This document shows positions 1 to 10,203 of a DNA stretch of 64,000 nucleotides, in pieces; positions within the stretch are counted from its first letter, which is position 1, and each line of letters opens with the position of its first letter. The position numbers and the translations under genes were made by a program. The notes under the pieces were generated by a model. The model was given only the letters and a program-made list of their open reading frames with translations. It made no database searches and was not told the origin of the DNA. Source of the stretch: Omphiscola glabra (Eukaryota > Mollusca > Gastropoda > Lymnaeidae); contig OZ024795.1 of the NCBI GenBank assembly GCA_964017045.1, forward strand, positions 51,384,850 through 51,448,849, written 5' to 3'.

Positions 1-3000
1 GCTCCCGGAATGTGGTACCATAAAAGAACACAACTACACTTTCTTCTGGCAGGGTGGACCAATGGACGCACCAAGACAACATGGGATTGGTTTTGCTATA
101 AAAAACGTACTCTGCTCATCCATAGAACCCCCGACAAAGGGCAAAAATAGAATACTAACTATACGTCTTTCAACGTCTTCTGGATTTGCCAACATCATCA
201 GTGCTTATGCTCCAACACTTTCCTCCAGCTCAGAAGCGAAAGACCAGTTCTATGAAGATCTAAATCTTACAATCGACAGCATACCCAACAGCGAAGCAAT
301 TTACCTCTTGGGTGACTTCAATGCGAGAGTGGGAAGTGATTACATGGCCTGGCCTACATGCCTTGGTCATTTCGGAAGAGGCAGGCTAAATGAAAATGGG
401 CAGAGGCTACTGGAACTATGCTGTTTACATGGACTATGTGTAACAAATACCTACTTCAACTGTAAGGCTATTCACCAAGTGTCATGGAGGCATCCCCGCT
501 CGCAACACTGGCACCAAATAGATCTCATAATCACAAGACGCACACAACTGGCTAGTGTCCTCCTCACACGCAGCTACCATTGCGCAGACTGCGACACAGA
601 TCATTCCTTAGTGGCTAGCAAGATAAGGTTACTGCCAAAGAAACTGTATCACACCAAAAACAAGGGCAAACCTCGCATAAGCACCTACTCCACCAATAAC
701 CCAGAGAGAACGGAAGAATACAACCATAGACTACAAGAAGCTCTTGAACAAATGCCACCAATAGACACTATTGAGTCCAAGTGGTCTCATCTGCGGGACA
801 CTATCTATAACTCGGCTATCACGGCATTTGGCAAGAGAGAACGCAAAAGTGCAGATTGGTTCGAGGCTCACTGGCAGGAAATGAATCATGTCACTGATGC
901 TAAAAGAAAGGCTCTCTTGGCTTATAAAGACACGCCTTGCCCAGCCACTCTACAAACTCTTAAAAGTGCCAAGAAAAACACCCAGCAGGCAGCTCGCCAC
1001 TACGCTAACACATATTGGCTCAATCTAAGCTCCAGCATACAGTCAGCTGCTGATAGAGGAGATGCAAAGGCTATGTACGAGAATATAAAACAAGCAACAG
1101 GGCCTCTGACCTCCAAGACTGCGCCCTTAATGTCAAAAACAGGGGAACTTATTACTGATCGGGATAAACAACTTAAACGGTGGATTGAGCACTACTTGGA
1201 ACTATACGCAACAATGAACCATGTCTCAACCGCTGCCCTGGACGATATCCCAGACCTGCCGGTCATGGATGAGCTTGACACCCTACCCACCGTAGAAGAG
1301 GTAGGTAGAGCCATCGATTGTCTCGCCTGTGGGAAAGCCCCTGGCAATGATGGAATTCCACCAGAGGTTCTAAAATGTGGAAAGGAAGTTCTATTACGGC
1401 CCTTGCACGATCTTCTTACTATGTGCTGGGAACAGGGACAGCTACCACAAGAGTTGAAAGATGCAAACATTGTTACATTGTACAAGAACAAAGGAGACAA
1501 GAGTGACTGCAACAACTATCGTGGAATCTTCCTTCTTAGCATAGTTGGAAAGGCCTTCGCCCGAGTTGCATTAACACGCTTGCAGACCCTAGCATCGCGT
1601 GTACTCCCAGAATCGCAATGTGGCTTTCGAGCCGGTAGGTCAACCATAGACATGATCTTCTCTCTGCGCCAGTTGCAGGAGAAATGCAGGGAACTACATA
1701 TGCCTCTATACATCGCGTTTGTTGACCTCACTAAAGCTTTTGATCTTGTCAGCAGAAGCGGCCTCTTCCAGATCCTAAAAAAATAGGCTGCCCTGCATGT
1801 CTGCTTAACATTATCGAGCAGTTCCACTATAACATGCAGGGCACAGTATGCTATGACGGTGCCACCTCAGAAGCTTTTCCAGTAAGTAGTGGAGTAAAGC
1901 AAGGCTGCGTGCTAGCTCCTACTTTATTTGCAATCTTCTTCTCCATCTTACTCCAGTATGCCTTCAAGAACAACAGCGATGGGATATACATTCACACTAG
2001 AGCAGACGGGAGATTGTTCAACATTGCGCGCCTTAGAGCTAAGACCAAAATAAGAAAGGTCATGCTACGTGAGCTCTTATTTGCAGATGACGTCGCTTTA
2101 GTATCTCACTCAGCAGACGGCCTGTAGAGCCTTGTATCCAGTTTATCCGCTGCCTGCAAAGAGTTTGGCATGAACATCAGCTTAAAGAAAACCAACATTA
2201 TGGCTCAGGACGCTGACTCTCCCCCCACTATCTCCATCGACGACTGCGACTTGGATGCTGTTGACAGATTCACATATCTAGGGTCGAACATTTCGAGCAC
2301 CCTCTCAATGGAGGATGAGATAAGTGGTAGGATAGGGAAGGCCGCAACTGTCATGGCAAGACTGAAGAAAAGAGTCTGGTCCAATGCCAAGCTCACAACA
2401 AGAACTAAGCTGCAGGTATACCAGGCCTGCATACTGAGCACACTCCTCTATGGATGTGAGTCTTGGACCACATACAACAGGCACGAAAAAAGGCTCAATG
2501 GCTTCCACCTCAGATGCCTGCGCCGCATCCTTGACATCAAATGGCAGGAAAAAGTCCCCAACACGGATGTCCTGTCTCAAACAAATATGTGCAGCGTCCC
2601 AGCCCTTTTAATCCAAAGACGCCTCCGCTGGCTTGGGCACGTCAAGCGAATGCAACCTGGTCGCATACCTAAGGACGTGCTGTACAGCGAGCTGGCGACA
2701 GGGAAAAGGTCAGTTGGACGGCCTCGTCTCAGATACATAGACATTTGCAAAAGAGATATGAAGGCGGCTAACATCAACATCTCAAATTGGGAGGACCTGG
2801 CGGAGGATCGATCCACATGGCGGGGCATCGTGAAGGAAGGATCACTACGTGCCAAGGAGCTCTACAGGGCGGAAGCAGCTGTGAAGAGAGCGCGGAGAAA
2901 GGCAAGAAAACACTACTCCACCGCATTCGTGTGCGGGACATGCACAAGAGACTGCCATTCAAGGATCGGTCTCATTAGCCACAGCTGCAACCAGACAAGA

Positions 3001-3060
3001 TAATCTATCGTCTCTCGTAGACGGAAAGATGCCATACATATATGACAAATATTTTTTCTT
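1..3060 (+). mobile_element. Non-LTR (LINE) retrotransposon, 5' end outside the window
   Basis: A single LINE copy runs in from the left edge. It encodes an APE-type endonuclease followed by reverse transcriptase and a C-terminal cysteine/histidine knuckle, which is the order of endonuclease-bearing non-LTR elements. The 3' UTR is short, about 3004-3060, and no long poly-A tail is visible. I cannot assign a clade by eye. The C-terminal block (GHVKRM, GRPRLRY, DCHSRIGL) is a very common invertebrate type often misnamed craniofacial development protein 2-like. Confidence 0.9.
2..3003 (+). pseudogene. Endonuclease-reverse transcriptase ORF, broken by one frameshift and one stop
   Basis: The reading frame is already open at base 2, so the ATG at 62 is internal. 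Endonuclease motifs seen are GDFNAR (about 310-327) and the terminal DTDHSL (about 593-610). Reverse transcriptase motifs are NDGIPPEVL, the D-containing block A FVDLTKAFD (about 1717-1743), GVKQGCVLAP, and catalytic FADD at 2080-2091. A Cys/His knuckle (VCGTC..DCHSRIGL..H) closes the protein at 2926-2990. There are two lesions. One is a frameshift inside an A-run at about 1777-1784 that ends the first frame at TAG 1784-1786. The other is an in-frame TAG at 2125-2127, a likely C-to-T change in a Gln codon. Everything else is intact, so the copy is young, but it cannot make full-length protein. Confidence 0.9.
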
Positions 3061-3371
3061 TTGAATTATAAAATTGAAACTTCCTTCTGAGCAGTGTGTC
3101 ATGACCCAACACTGGTCAGTGGACTATAGTTTGAGAACCACGTATCTATAAGAAAGTATCAGAGTGAGAAATGATGATCTGATACTTATCAGTATGTTTC
3201 TTTCATAATAGCTTAAGTAATAATTTATGTTGTGAGCCTAACTCAATGGGCATGCTTTCTATGATGTTGAGAATTCTTGGTTAGATGAGAGTAGACATTT
3301 ATTTTATCCAAAACTAGAACTAGAATCATGAAAGGGGGGCAGCAAGCTAGTGTGTATCACAATAAAATCAT

Positions 3372-3510
3372 GAATGGGATGGATGGGACTCAATAACCTT
3401 ATATGTTAACAAATCTAAGAGAAGGCAAACTCTGAAAGCAAACCCAAAGATGGGGTCCCATAGGCAGCATGACATTGACACAATGAAAATTCTGACAACT
3501 CCTATGACGT
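3372..3510 (+). repeat. SINE body fragment
   Basis: This segment matches, in the same block order, the body of the tRNA-derived SINE on the minus strand at 22330-22745. Shared blocks are GGATGGGACTC, TCTAAGAGAAGGCAAACTCT, AGATGGgGTCCC.ATAGGC and ACATTGACACAATGAAA. The copy is diverged and no tRNA-like head is recognisable in front of it. Confidence 0.6.
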
Positions 3511-4006
3511 GAAATGCATAAAAAGAAAAGTGAAACAGCAAACAAAAAAAAAAAAGAAAAACACTGCCTGTCATCTACCGCATCCTGACTGCCTGTCATC
3601 TACCGCATCCTGGTCTATTTCCTGTCATCTTGACTAAGCCTTGTCATAAGATAATATAGGCATTTCTTATGAAACCTCATGATGCCAATATGTTTTCATC
3701 GATGTGATTTTTTATGACATAACGTGACGTAATTAGGCATCAAGCTATGTCATCCAAAAAAGTATGTAATAAACAAACTTTGCATGAAAAATGAGGATTT
3801 CTGCACCCTCTTGAGAATGCGGGTTCCCCCTTCGCAGATAGAAAGGGGTATGAAAATTTGATATTTTTAATGGTACTAATGTTTGAATTCTCAAATGGTG
3901 ACCGCCCGCGAGTGTTATGTTGCCAGTCTGCACAACATGAATATTTAAGGTTGAATAAAAAGAAAATTTAATTAATACATCTGGCACTGGTCCCTGATGT
4001 TAGATA
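3511..4006. other. Gene-free AT-rich stretch
   Basis: Holds an A-run at about 3543-3555 and a 28-bp direct duplication (CTGCCTGTCATCTACCGCAT) at about 3564-3611. No coding signal or RNA gene is seen. Confidence 0.5.
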
Positions 4007-4310
4007 AGCTACAATTTATCTATAATTGTATAACATTAGACTGCATTAGCAAAAAAAAATTTTTATACAGCATTTGTTATGAAAATGAAAGTCGTATAAA
4101 AATTATCATTAAAACAAGAGTTATATAGGTCGTGATGCAACAGCGGAATTGGGTCACAAAATGTGGCGATGCAGTTCATGTTAAAAAAGGACAAATGAAG
4201 TCATACTTTAAAAATTCATAACTTTAAAACTACAACAGCTAAAAATGTGATTTTGATGTTAAAATTCTGTACAAAAATTATCACTATTCAAATTTGCCAT
4301 AGTTTTATTT
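4007..4310 (+). repeat. Dispersed repeat, right-end segment of the TAGGTAC transposon family
   Basis: Shares GGGTCACAAAATGTGG.GA, AAAAAAGGACAAA and TTCATAACTTTAAAACTACA with 16900-17060 (same strand, just inside the right end of the 11504-17094 element) and, inverted, with 10838-11220. No TAGGTAC terminus is preserved here, so this is a truncated relic. Confidence 0.65.
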
Positions 4311-4354
4311 TTACATTTTACTAATTTTTTTAATTTTGGCTAATTGTTACTCTT

Positions 4355-4760
4355 GGTGCCTCATTTGCAAAACCCTGGTTCCGATAGGGTCAAAACCCTC
4401 ATTCCGATAGGGTCAAAACCCTGGTTCCGATAGGGTCAAAACCCAGGTTTGGGATAAATTTAGGGTTCAGTTTAAGTATAGGGATACATTTAAGAATATT
4501 TTTTTGGTGCCTCATTTGCAAAACCCTGGTTCCGATAGGGTCAAAACCCAGGTTAGGGATAAATTTAGGGTTCAGTTTAAGTCTAGGGATACATTTAAGA
4601 ATATATTTTTGGTGCCTCATTTGCAAAACCCTCATTCCGATAGGGTCAAAACCCTGGTTCCGATAGGATCAAAACCCTGGTTCCGATAGGGTCAAAACCC
4701 AGGTTAGGGATAAATTTAGGGTTCAGTTTAAGTATAGGGATACATTTAAGAATATTTTTA
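4355..4760 (+). repeat. Minisatellite (22-23 bp, GGTTCCGATAGGGTCAAAAC) in a higher-order repeat
   Basis: A larger unit beginning GGTGCCTCATTTGCAAAACC occurs at about 4355, 4506 and 4610. Each carries a variable number of a 22-23 bp subunit followed by a GGATAAATTTAGGGTTCAGT tail. The same subunit, flanks included, is present in inverted orientation at 45050-45600. Confidence 0.85.
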
Positions 4761-5571
4761 AATCATTTTTTAATTTTAACGTTTTATTCTTAATTTTACG
4801 GGTCGCTACAACCAAGATGGCGGACATGGTAAAAAACGGGACACTATATCTCCCAATTCTTTTACCTAAGAAGTGAACTAAGTGACTTAGTAACTACGTC
4901 TACGTCCTAAATCTGTAACTTTAACTTAATTATTAACTACCTAGACCTAACTAACTCACTAACAACTGGCCTAACTAAAGACGTTGTAGATAAGATTCTG
5001 TTTAAGATACATCAACATACCAATTTAAAATTGGAGAGTAAAATATAATCTGAAAATAGTGAGCTTATACATTTTTTTTTAATACTTCACAGAAAAAAGT
5101 GAATTAGCAAAATATACCTTCCAGGTTCCATGATATGCTACTTCCTCAACTCCTGCCATCTTGATGTTTACAGAATTCACGCATGCGCATTCAAATGTAA
5201 ATACTGACACTTCCTTTTACTTCCCGATAGTTAAATTACTATTAAATTAACTATTTTTAGAACACCGATGACTTTCTAACAAGGATTTGGAGCAGACGTT
5301 CTTGGCCAAGCTCCTCTCCGAATAAATTTTTGTTAGTTCTGCTCCGAGCTCCGACAAGTTGAAAAAAAAGAGAGGGCATGTTGCGGGGCTGCTAAGAAAT
5401 GAGTTTATGTGCCACTTACTGTTTACCCATTTTATTAATTAGGCAATAGAAAAGCATGTCAGGCAACATAACAAGTATTAGTAGAAGAGTTGGCGTTGGC
5501 AGTTGGACAAAGTAGCTGGTAGGAGAAATTTGGGGGGGGGGGGGCAATATGACTGGTAGAAGAGTGAGGAT
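4761..5571. other. Gene-free stretch
   Basis: AT-rich sequence. 4761-4830 continues the dispersed repeat (ACGGGTCGC..CAAGATGGCGG) that also flanks the array at 45 kb. A G-run lies at about 5531-5544. No gene is seen. Confidence 0.5.
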
Positions 5572-6192
5572 AAATATAGCTTTCTGTCACTTACAAAAGT
5601 TATTGAACACTTCATTAGGCGTTGAAACATGGTCAAAGCGGTGTGTTTCGGACCTAATAATAAGGTAACCAAATTCCTGACTCATCAACCTTGAAATAAA
5701 AAAAAAAAAATACGCATTTTGGTTGGATACATGAGTGGAGAATATTCGTGTCATCTGTTATCCTTTTGTGTGTTTTGTTTAGACTGAGCAGTGTGCGCTC
5801 TGTAAATACGCAATTTTTCGATTTGGTGTCACCACTTGAAAAGGTGTCACCCGGTGTGCACCTCCTGAGCTACGCCACTGAATACAATTTTCTGGTCTTC
5901 CACACCTCAGGGCTGGGGAGGTACTTGTACTTCTGGTTAAGAGCCATTGTTTTAGTAAAATGTTTCTGACACAGGTGCCGTAATTTGTTATCCACGGGGG
6001 GGGGGGGGGGGGGGGGGGGGAGGGGGGGGTTACGGGCTAGTAAAGGACAATAGTGGACACAGGGGATTTATTATAGGGGGGTGCAGAGATTTGTGACGTA
6101 TTATTTTAGGGGGGGGGTCTAACTTTTTGTGACGATGGGAAGGGTGTAAAAAATTGGCAAAGTTTGCGTGACGTCATTTATGGATGGCCCCC
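5572..6192 (+). repeat. Left arm of a long inverted repeat (compound hAT/MITE)
   Basis: Pairs with 7193-7792 on the opposite strand. Landmarks occur in reverse order in the other arm: GTCACTTACAAAAGTTA, CCTAATAATAAGGTAACC, GAGCTACGCCACTG, CTGGTCTTCCACACCTCAGG, GGACAATAGTGGACACAGGG and TGACGTCATTTATGGATGG. A third, direct copy lies at about 17800-18245. The inner CACTG end at 5879 looks like a hAT terminus. A G-run of about 30 bases is at 5997-6028. Confidence 0.75.
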
Positions 6193-7192
6193 TTATTCAA
6201 TTATTGTGTGCAAAATTCAACAACGCAAGTATCATTAATTGCTCTTTTCAATCCTCACACTTTTCAAAAGGTATCAAAAAAATTTTTGAACGAAATTTGA
6301 AAGTTGGCACGACTATCATTAGGCCTATATGCTTACTAATTCAGTATAATTTAGGAGACAGAACAATCACAATTGCTTAACTGTGTTTATTACCTGGGAA
6401 ACATTTAGCCTCGAGGGCCATCCGTAAATAATGTCAGGTCATACTATTTTGACCGATCTTGCCCCGCTCCCCAGACACACACACAAAGATTAAGACACAT
6501 TTCAATATCGTCAATCATTTAAACACAAATTAGTCATTTTCATCACACTGTATCACAGATCATTACAAATTTGTGACCTCTTCCCCTGGCGCTTGACGCT
6601 ATTTTTACACCACCTCCCCCATTGTAACAAAACTTAGACACCCTGGTCACAAATTTGCCCGTTTCTCCCTCAACATGGCGTTAGTTAAGACTACTCCTGG
6701 ATAATTTGGCGGTCGTAAATGGTGAAATAATACACAGTTGAAACGTGGCCTACATTGAAAAATTAATATAACCTACGTTATTTTAATTATTTAAATTATT
6801 TTTATTAACATTTGTTTTTCATAAAATGATCAGATAAACATTAAATTTTTAAACGAAATTCTAAAATTAAATTTCATAAGCATTGGGAAAAAAACGCATT
6901 TTGAACAATAAAATTACCTCTAAAAATACAAACAAAATGCAAATACGGTGTAAAATATATATAATATGTGAATAAACACGTAGGTGTAATTTGTATCACC
7001 CCCTCACACATAAAGGAAAGTCTTATAATCTACATTTCCAATCCAGATTAAAATTTTACTATCTCTCTTCTGTCTGAGGGCTACCATACCTTGGGGAAGT
7101 TCCCAAGATCTTGGGAATTGATTGGATATTTATAAAGCGCTGGTATCCATGCTCCTTTAGCCTTTAGCATGCTCACTGCGCTCTGGGGCCAT
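6193..7192. other. Spacer between the inverted-repeat arms
   Basis: AT-rich with no coding signal. A degenerate MITE end (GGCCATCCGTAAATAATGTC) is at about 6417-6436, and GTCACAAATT fragments of the same family lie at 6570-6660. Confidence 0.5.
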
Positions 7193-7792
7193 CCATAAAT
7201 GACGTCACGCAAATTTTGCCGATTTTTGACTCCCCCATCGTCACAAATCGTCACAAAAAGTTAGACCCCCCCCCTAAAATATAACGTCACAAATCTCTAC
7301 ACCCCCCCTCTATAAAAAGTCCCTGTGTCCACTATTGTCCTTTACAAGCCCTTAAGAGAGTCAGCTCCCGTGGATATCAAATTACAGCACCTGTGTCAAA
7401 AACACTTCTCTAGAACAGTGGTTCTTATCCAGTGGTAAAAGTACCTCCCCAGCCCTGAGGTGTGGTAGACCAGAAAAGTGCATTCAGTGGCGTAGCTAGA
7501 GGGGTGCAGACCGCACGGGGGTGAAACCATCTCAGGGGGTGACATCAAATTGAAAAATTGCGTATTTCCAGAGCACACACTGCTTGGTCTAACCGAAATC
7601 CACAAAAGGATTACAGATGACGCGTACATTTTCCACCCATGTAACCAATCAAAATGCGTTTTTAATTAAAAGTTCAAAGTTGATGCGTCAGCAATTAGGT
7701 TACCTTATTATTAAGTAAGAAACACGTCGTTTTGACCATGTTTCAACGCCGAATGGAGTGTTCGTTAACTTTTATAGGTGACATTAAGCTAT
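7193..7792 (-). repeat. Right arm of the long inverted repeat
   Basis: Reverse-complement counterpart of 5572-6192. It begins with the MITE terminus GGGGCCATCCATAAATGACG and runs through GTCACAAATCTCTACACCCC, CCACTATTGTCCTTTACAAG, CCTGAGGTGTGG.AGACCAGA, CAGTGGCGTAGCTAG and GGTTACCTTATTATTAAG. Small indels separate the arms. Confidence 0.75.
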
Positions 7793-8049
7793 GGTCATCT
7801 AAATTCTGAGAAATAAAACTATCCTTTGATAACAATGAGCGATTCTAAGTACATGTCACAGTTCTTAAATACAATTACCTCATGGCCTTCAATTAATTTT
7901 TTTTTGTTCTTGTATTTGTTATACTGCGGACTAAGTTTAACAAGAAGAATTACATCGTGGAAAGGGTGTGTGTGTGTGTGGGGGGGGGGGGGTGGGGTGA
8001 CACTATGAGCTTACCGGACCGTGTGACACCAACCCTAGCTACGCCACTG
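7495..8049. mobile_element. Candidate hAT-like non-autonomous element (CAGTGGCGTAGCTAG ends)
   Basis: The left end CAGTGGCGTAGCTAGAGG and the inverted right end CTAGCTACGCCACTG form TIRs of about 15 bp of the CAGNG type typical of hAT elements. The interior has no ORF and includes a G-run at about 7980-7992. I could not find an 8-bp duplication. The outer flank is shared with the copies ending at 5879 and 18158, so the element was already nested in another repeat when that repeat spread. Confidence 0.5.
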
Positions 8050-8102
8050 ATTGTAATTGCTGCAATTGCTAACTGTTGCTGCTTTCTTTTTAATTAGTTT
8101 GT

Positions 8103-8952
8103 GTGCATTTTGATTACAGCAGTAAATGTTTTTCTTGTGCATTTTGATTACAGCAGTAAATGTTTTTCTTGTGCATTTTGATTACAGCAGTAAATGTTTT
8201 TCTTGTGCATTTTGATTACAGCAGTAAATGTTTTTCTTGTGCATTTTGATTACAGCAGTAAATGTTTTTCTTGTGCATTTTGATTACAGCAGTAAATGTT
8301 TTTCTTGTGCATTTTGATTACAGCAGTAAATGTTTTTCTTGTGCATTTTGATTACAGCAGTAAATGTTTTTCTTGTGCATTTTGATTACAGCAGTAAATG
8401 TTTTTCTTGTGCATTTTGATTACAGCAGTAAATGTTTTTCTTGTGCATTTTGATTACAGCAGTAAATGTTTTTCTTGTGCATTTTGATTACAGCAGTAAA
8501 TGTTTTTCTTGTGCATTTTGATTACAGCAGTAAATGTTTTTCTTGTGCATTTTGATTACAGCAGTAAATGTTTTTCTTGTGCATTTTGATTACAGCAGTA
8601 AATGTTTTTCTTGTGCATTTTGATTACAGCAGTAAATGTTTTTCTTGTGCATTTTGATTACAGCAGTAAATGTTTTTCTTGTGCATTTTGATTACAGCAG
8701 TAAATGTTTTTCTTGTGCATTTTGATTACAGCAGTAAATGTTTTTCTTGTGCATTTTGATTACAGCAGTAAATGTTTTTCTTGTGCATTTTGATTACAGC
8801 AGTAAATGTTTTTCTTGTGCATTTTGATTACAGCAGTAAATGTTTTTCTTGTGCATTTTGATTACAGCAGTAAATGTTTTTCTTGTGCATTTTGATTACA
8901 GCAGTAAATGTTTTTCTTGTGCATTTTGATTACAGCAGTAAATGTTTTTCTT
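8103..8952 (+). repeat. Perfect tandem array: 25 identical 34-bp units
   Basis: The unit starts GTGCATTTTGATTACAGCAG. The distance from the first unit to the first divergent copy (GTGAATTTTG at 8953) is exactly 25 x 34 bp, and I see no substitution or indel between units. That means very recent expansion, strong homogenisation or an assembly effect. It lies about 1.2 kb upstream of MAD2 exon 1. Confidence 0.97.
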
Positions 8953-9117
8953 GTGAATTTTGTCGGCGCATTGCTTTTAATGGTAATTTTTTCCATTGTC
9001 TATAAATTTAATTAAAGAAATAAAACTAAGATAACTAAATTGTTTAATTATTGTTAATTTTATTACAAATATAACTTATACGTTGGGGTGTGTGTTTAAA
9101 ACGGAGTGGGCCTGCAG

Positions 9118-9312
9118 CCCTGTAAAAAATGTTAAGAATCCCTGCCCTAGAGCATTTACTAAGATACCACCACATCTCCCCCCCCCCCCCCCGGGTCACG
9201 GTCAACCATTTGTTATCCTTCCACCCCACTTCCTGTGGTTTCCTTGGAATGCGAATTCTATGACTCCAGTGTCCGTCTTTAGCCATAAATTCTCACAGAT
9301 GTCATTGCAACT
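9118..9312 (-). repeat. Left arm of an inverted repeat that straddles MAD2 exon 1
   Basis: Reverse complement of 10317-10510. Shared blocks are TTAAGAATCCCTGCCCTAGA, GCATTTACTAAGATACC, GGTCAACCA.TT and TAGCCATAAATTCTCAC. The TTAAGAATCCCTG tract is a hAT-style terminus in reverse. A C-run is at about 9179-9192. Confidence 0.7.
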
Positions 9313-9509
9313 ACACACCGAGTTTCCTCCTGTTTGGCGTCTTGTAATTTGATCTGAAGCCATTTTTCGGACCTCGCATACCTGCACGGATTCTTTCAGT
9401 GATAGCAGTTTAAAAATAAAATGATGATTGTTGTATAAATGAATATGTTAAAAATGTCTGTAATTTAGCGTTATTAAGTGCATTTATTTACTACAATATT
9501 CTACTTTTC

Positions 9510-9612
9510 ATGTGACGTCACATTGCTTGAGGGTCCCCCCCTCCCCCTCGTCACACATCGTCACAAAAATCTGACCCCCCTATTTGCGTGACGTCATTTA
9601 TGGATGGCCCCT
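9510..9612. repeat. MITE terminus (TGACGTCATTTATGGATGGC)
   Basis: Carries CGTCACACATCGTCACAAAA and ends GCGTGACGTCATTTATGGATGGCCCC. The same terminus recurs at 6166-6192, 7193-7215, 21498-21522 and 29099-29120 in both orientations, so it is a dispersed MITE family. Confidence 0.6.
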
Positions 9613-9654
9613 GACTGGTTTTCATAAATCTTTTTAAACAAAAAAGTTTAGTCA

Positions 9655-9905
9655 ATAGCATTAGTCAAAATGTACACGGACACGCAGCGGTCCCTTTCGG
9701 ACCCGGGACACATTAAACTCAATGCTATTCGGATGTCATTCGTGTTAGTTTATTTTAGTTAAAATGAAGAATTAAATTTACAAACGTATAGTACATTCAA
9801 TTATCTTTCATTTGATACCTCATTTGGTCTTACAAACCCAACAAAAATATTTTAAATCGTTTTTTAATCCCAACCTCTCAATTCTGGTAGCCGTGTACCT
9901 ATAGC
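9655..9905 (-). repeat. Dispersed repeat with an inverted copy at 29800-30030
   Basis: Shares GACACGCAGCG, CCCGGG, TCATTTGATACCTCATTT and CTTACAAACCCAACAA with the other copy, in opposite orientation. No ORF. Confidence 0.6.
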
Positions 9906-10120
9906 CACTTCGTTTAAATAATTTCCAATTACTGCACCATGTGTTTCAGGGGCATTAATTCAAGCTATTATTGCATTAATTATAGAGAAAAAACACTTAA
10001 AAAACAACCTTTTATATATTTTTATGATCTTGGGAAATCTTGGGAATTTTCTTTGACCAAATCTTGGGACATTTTAAAAGGTGAGTGGCAGCACTGACAG
10101 TAGTCTGACTGTTCAGTTCA

Positions 10121-10135
10121 TCGCGGGAGTTTGAA
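10121..10135 (+). promoter_or_regulatory. CDE/CHR-like cell-cycle element before MAD2
   Basis: TCGCGGGAG is followed directly by TTTGAA, which ends one base before the start codon. TTTGAA is a canonical CHR hexamer (bound by LIN54 of DREAM/MuvB), and a GC-rich CDE/E2F-like tract a few bases upstream is the known tandem layout in mitotic genes. MAD2 is such a gene. The position is seen in the sequence; the function is inferred. No TATA box is apparent. Confidence 0.4.
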
Positions 10136-10136
10136 A

Positions 10137-10203
10137 ATGGCGACATCAACAAGCAATGTTATAACACTTAAAGGATCCACAGATATAGTTGCAGAATTTT
10201 TTA
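10137..10203 (+). CDS. MAD2L1: MAD2L1 coding exon 1
   Basis: Encodes residues 1-22 plus one base of codon 23 (MATSTSNVITLKGSTDIVAE, then FF). The donor is GTAAGA. The ITL.GS..IVAEFF pattern is the MAD2 N-terminus. It was identified by matching phase and homology to exon 2, which lies 17.7 kb away. Confidence 0.92.

Noticed and set aside
8103..8952. CRISPR-like array
   Set aside because: The units are contiguous with no variable spacers, and the genome is eukaryotic. It is a minisatellite; the same applies to the arrays at 25977, 35274, 53517 and 63516.
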